NCBI GenBank assembly: GCA_900491605.1 | Contig: UESW01003881.1 | Location: 1,387,060-1,451,059, forward strand | Direction: 5' to 3' | Source of the DNA: Calamus simplicifolius | Taxonomy: Eukaryota; Streptophyta; Magnoliopsida; Arecales; Arecaceae | Length of the DNA: 64,000 nt | Shown: positions 62,598 to 64,000 of the stretch, in pieces | Layout of the letters: each line of letters opens with the position of its first letter | Position numbering within the stretch: the stretch's first letter is position 1 | The notes under the pieces: model-generated | What the model was told of the DNA's origin: nothing | What the model saw: only the letters and a program-made list of their open reading frames with translations | The model's database searches: none | Translations under genes and position numbers: made by a program

Positions 62598-62879
62598 ATT
62601 TATGTAACTCTTTTTTTCTTTTTTTTGGGATCCCAAGGACTCTAGCTAAGCCAACTTGATTGGACCTCACTACATTAATTTTAGATATAAAATTACCAAT
62701 ACTATTTTTGACCGTAAGCATTTATGATGCTAGAGTCAGTGTTGTTAATGGCTACTTAAGGTGTAAGGTGTAAGGCGCCAAGGCTTAGGCGCTTCTTATA
62801 TCCTAGGATACACCAGAGATGTGAGGCATGCTTAAGGCATGACTAAGGTTAAAATACTTTGAGTAAATGAAAAATGTAA
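62598..62879. other. junction between tandem array and LINE
   Basis: No gene. Contains a GCGCC-centred imperfect palindrome, GTAAGGCGCCAAGGCTTAGG, followed by GGCATGCTTAAGGCATG, a motif style common in plant interspersed repeats. Confidence 0.4.
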
Positions 62880-64000
62880 AGGCATTAAGACTAAATGCGA
62901 TCTATATTAAGGTTTGGCAAGGCTTAGAGAAATTGGAGTCATATGGTTAACCAATTTATTTAACAGGATTGTAGCACCTAAAAGAATGTCAAATGATTGA
63001 AGAAAAAATATATTAATACCTATATAAAAATAAAAAGATATTCAAAATTATGCAAATTATAGAGATTAAGTTGATGAGTCATATAATGAAATTATGGAAA
63101 GAGTAATAAAAAATCGAATAAGAGCTGAAACTTTGGTGTCAAATAATCAATTTATATTTATGCCTAGAAGATCAACTATAGAAGCTATTTTATTAAGAAT
63201 ATTGATGGAGAGGTATAAAGAAATGAAAAAAGACTTTTATATGATCTTTATTAATTTAGAGAAAGCATATGATAGAGTACCTAGAGAAATAATAAAGTTG
63301 ATTTTAAAGAAAAAAAGAGTTACCAAAAGATTGATAAAAGATATGTATAATAGAGCAATAACTATTGTTAAAACAGCAATAGGAGAAACTAGTAAGTTTT
63401 TAATTACTAAAGTTTACATCAAAGATTTGCTTTAAGTCCATATCTTTTTGTATTAGTTATGGATAATTAATCAAACATATTTAAGATGATATCCCATGGT
63501 GTATGTTATTTAGACGATATAGTGTTGATTGATGAAACTAAATCTGGAGTAAATGCTAAGTTAGAGATTGGGAGAGATGCTTTAGAATCTAAAGGTTTTA
63601 AGATTAGTAGAACTAAAACTGAATACATGAATAATTTTAGTAGAATAGAAATACAAATGAAGAAACAATAAAGATTACAAGCTAAGAGATACCAAGAAAA
63701 AAAAAATTAAGCATTTAGGATCAATTATTCAGCAAGAAGGTAAGTATGTGAAGATGTGAATCATAGAGTTAAAGCACGATAATTAAGTAGATGAGTATTT
63801 GGGAATTTGTATGATCGATGCATCCTATTAAAATTATTATTATTTTTTTGTAAAACAAGTATTAGGCCAGCTATGCTATACAGAATAGAGTGTGGGCAAT
63901 ACTGAAACAATATTTGAATAAATTAAGTATAACAAAAATACATATGTTAAGATGGTTATATGGTAAAATTTAAAATAAAAATATACAGAAATAATAGGAG
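62880..64000 (+). mobile_element. RTE-type LINE, reverse transcriptase region, continues past window
   Basis: Best-preserved LINE here. Across a few stops it reads LTNLFNRIVAPKRMSND (about 62,950), then an open frame 63,094-63,435 with MERVIKNRIRAETLVSNNQF, IFINLEKAYDRVPREIIKLI (RT motif with catalytic Asp context), then 63,486-63,671 with CYLDDIVLIDETKSGVNAKL (the double-Asp catalytic motif) and SKGFKISRTKTEYM, then KHLGSIIQQEGKYV and RPAMLYRIECG. This is the RTE order. Stops and a gap between the two frames show it is inactive. The endonuclease part is missing or unrecognisable on the left. Confidence 0.85.

Overview
The window looks like a plant nuclear chromosome segment, most likely from a monocot. 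It holds two intron-containing plant genes in a sea of AT-rich, repeat-derived DNA: Ty1/copia and Ty3/gypsy LTR elements, RTE-type LINEs, a tRNA-derived SINE and foldback MITE-like elements. The repeat style reminds me of a palm, but that is an impression and not something the sequence proves.

Layout. 1-3,350: decayed Ty3/gypsy element on the minus strand (gag, zinc knuckle, protease). 5,145-16,068 (minus): a four-exon R3H-SUZ nucleic-acid-binding protein gene with a 9-kb first intron full of small transposons; GC-rich promoter/5' UTR just above 16,068. 18,180-19,130: remnant of an old copia gag. 19,225-31,282: structurally complete but coding-dead 12-kb SIRE-like copia element (minus), with 5-bp target duplication GTTAT, initiator-Met PBS, gag, pol, an extra ORF in the env position, and 2.2-2.5 kb LTRs whose U3 is a tandem array of about 74-bp hairpin units. 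31,600-36,190: degenerate RTE LINE split by 2.2 kb of unrelated sequence. 37,265-42,890 (plus): two-exon membrane-anchored bZIP factor of the bZIP17/28 type (ER-stress sensor). 43,562-44,936: MITE-like elements, one with an A-B-A'-B' inverted-repeat order. 46,033-49,330: 5' LTR, gag remnant and GC-rich hairpin tandem repeats of a second gypsy element (plus). 50,440-62,597: tandem array of a T-rich, intron-like unit of about 1.56 kb, interrupted by 5 kb of a different sequence that itself holds a duplication of about 2.2 kb. 62,880-64,000: RTE LINE running off the end.

The two host genes are unrelated in function: one probably acts on RNA/ssDNA, the other is an ER-anchored transcription factor released by intramembrane proteolysis. 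Both match their families along their whole length, yet each carries one single-base frameshift as given (A7 run at 38,625-38,631; one surplus base near 6,355). These are either assembly errors or real disabling lesions. The most unusual structures are the hairpin arrays in the U3 regions of the LTR elements and the interrupted 1.56-kb tandem array. I found no clear new multi-gene system.
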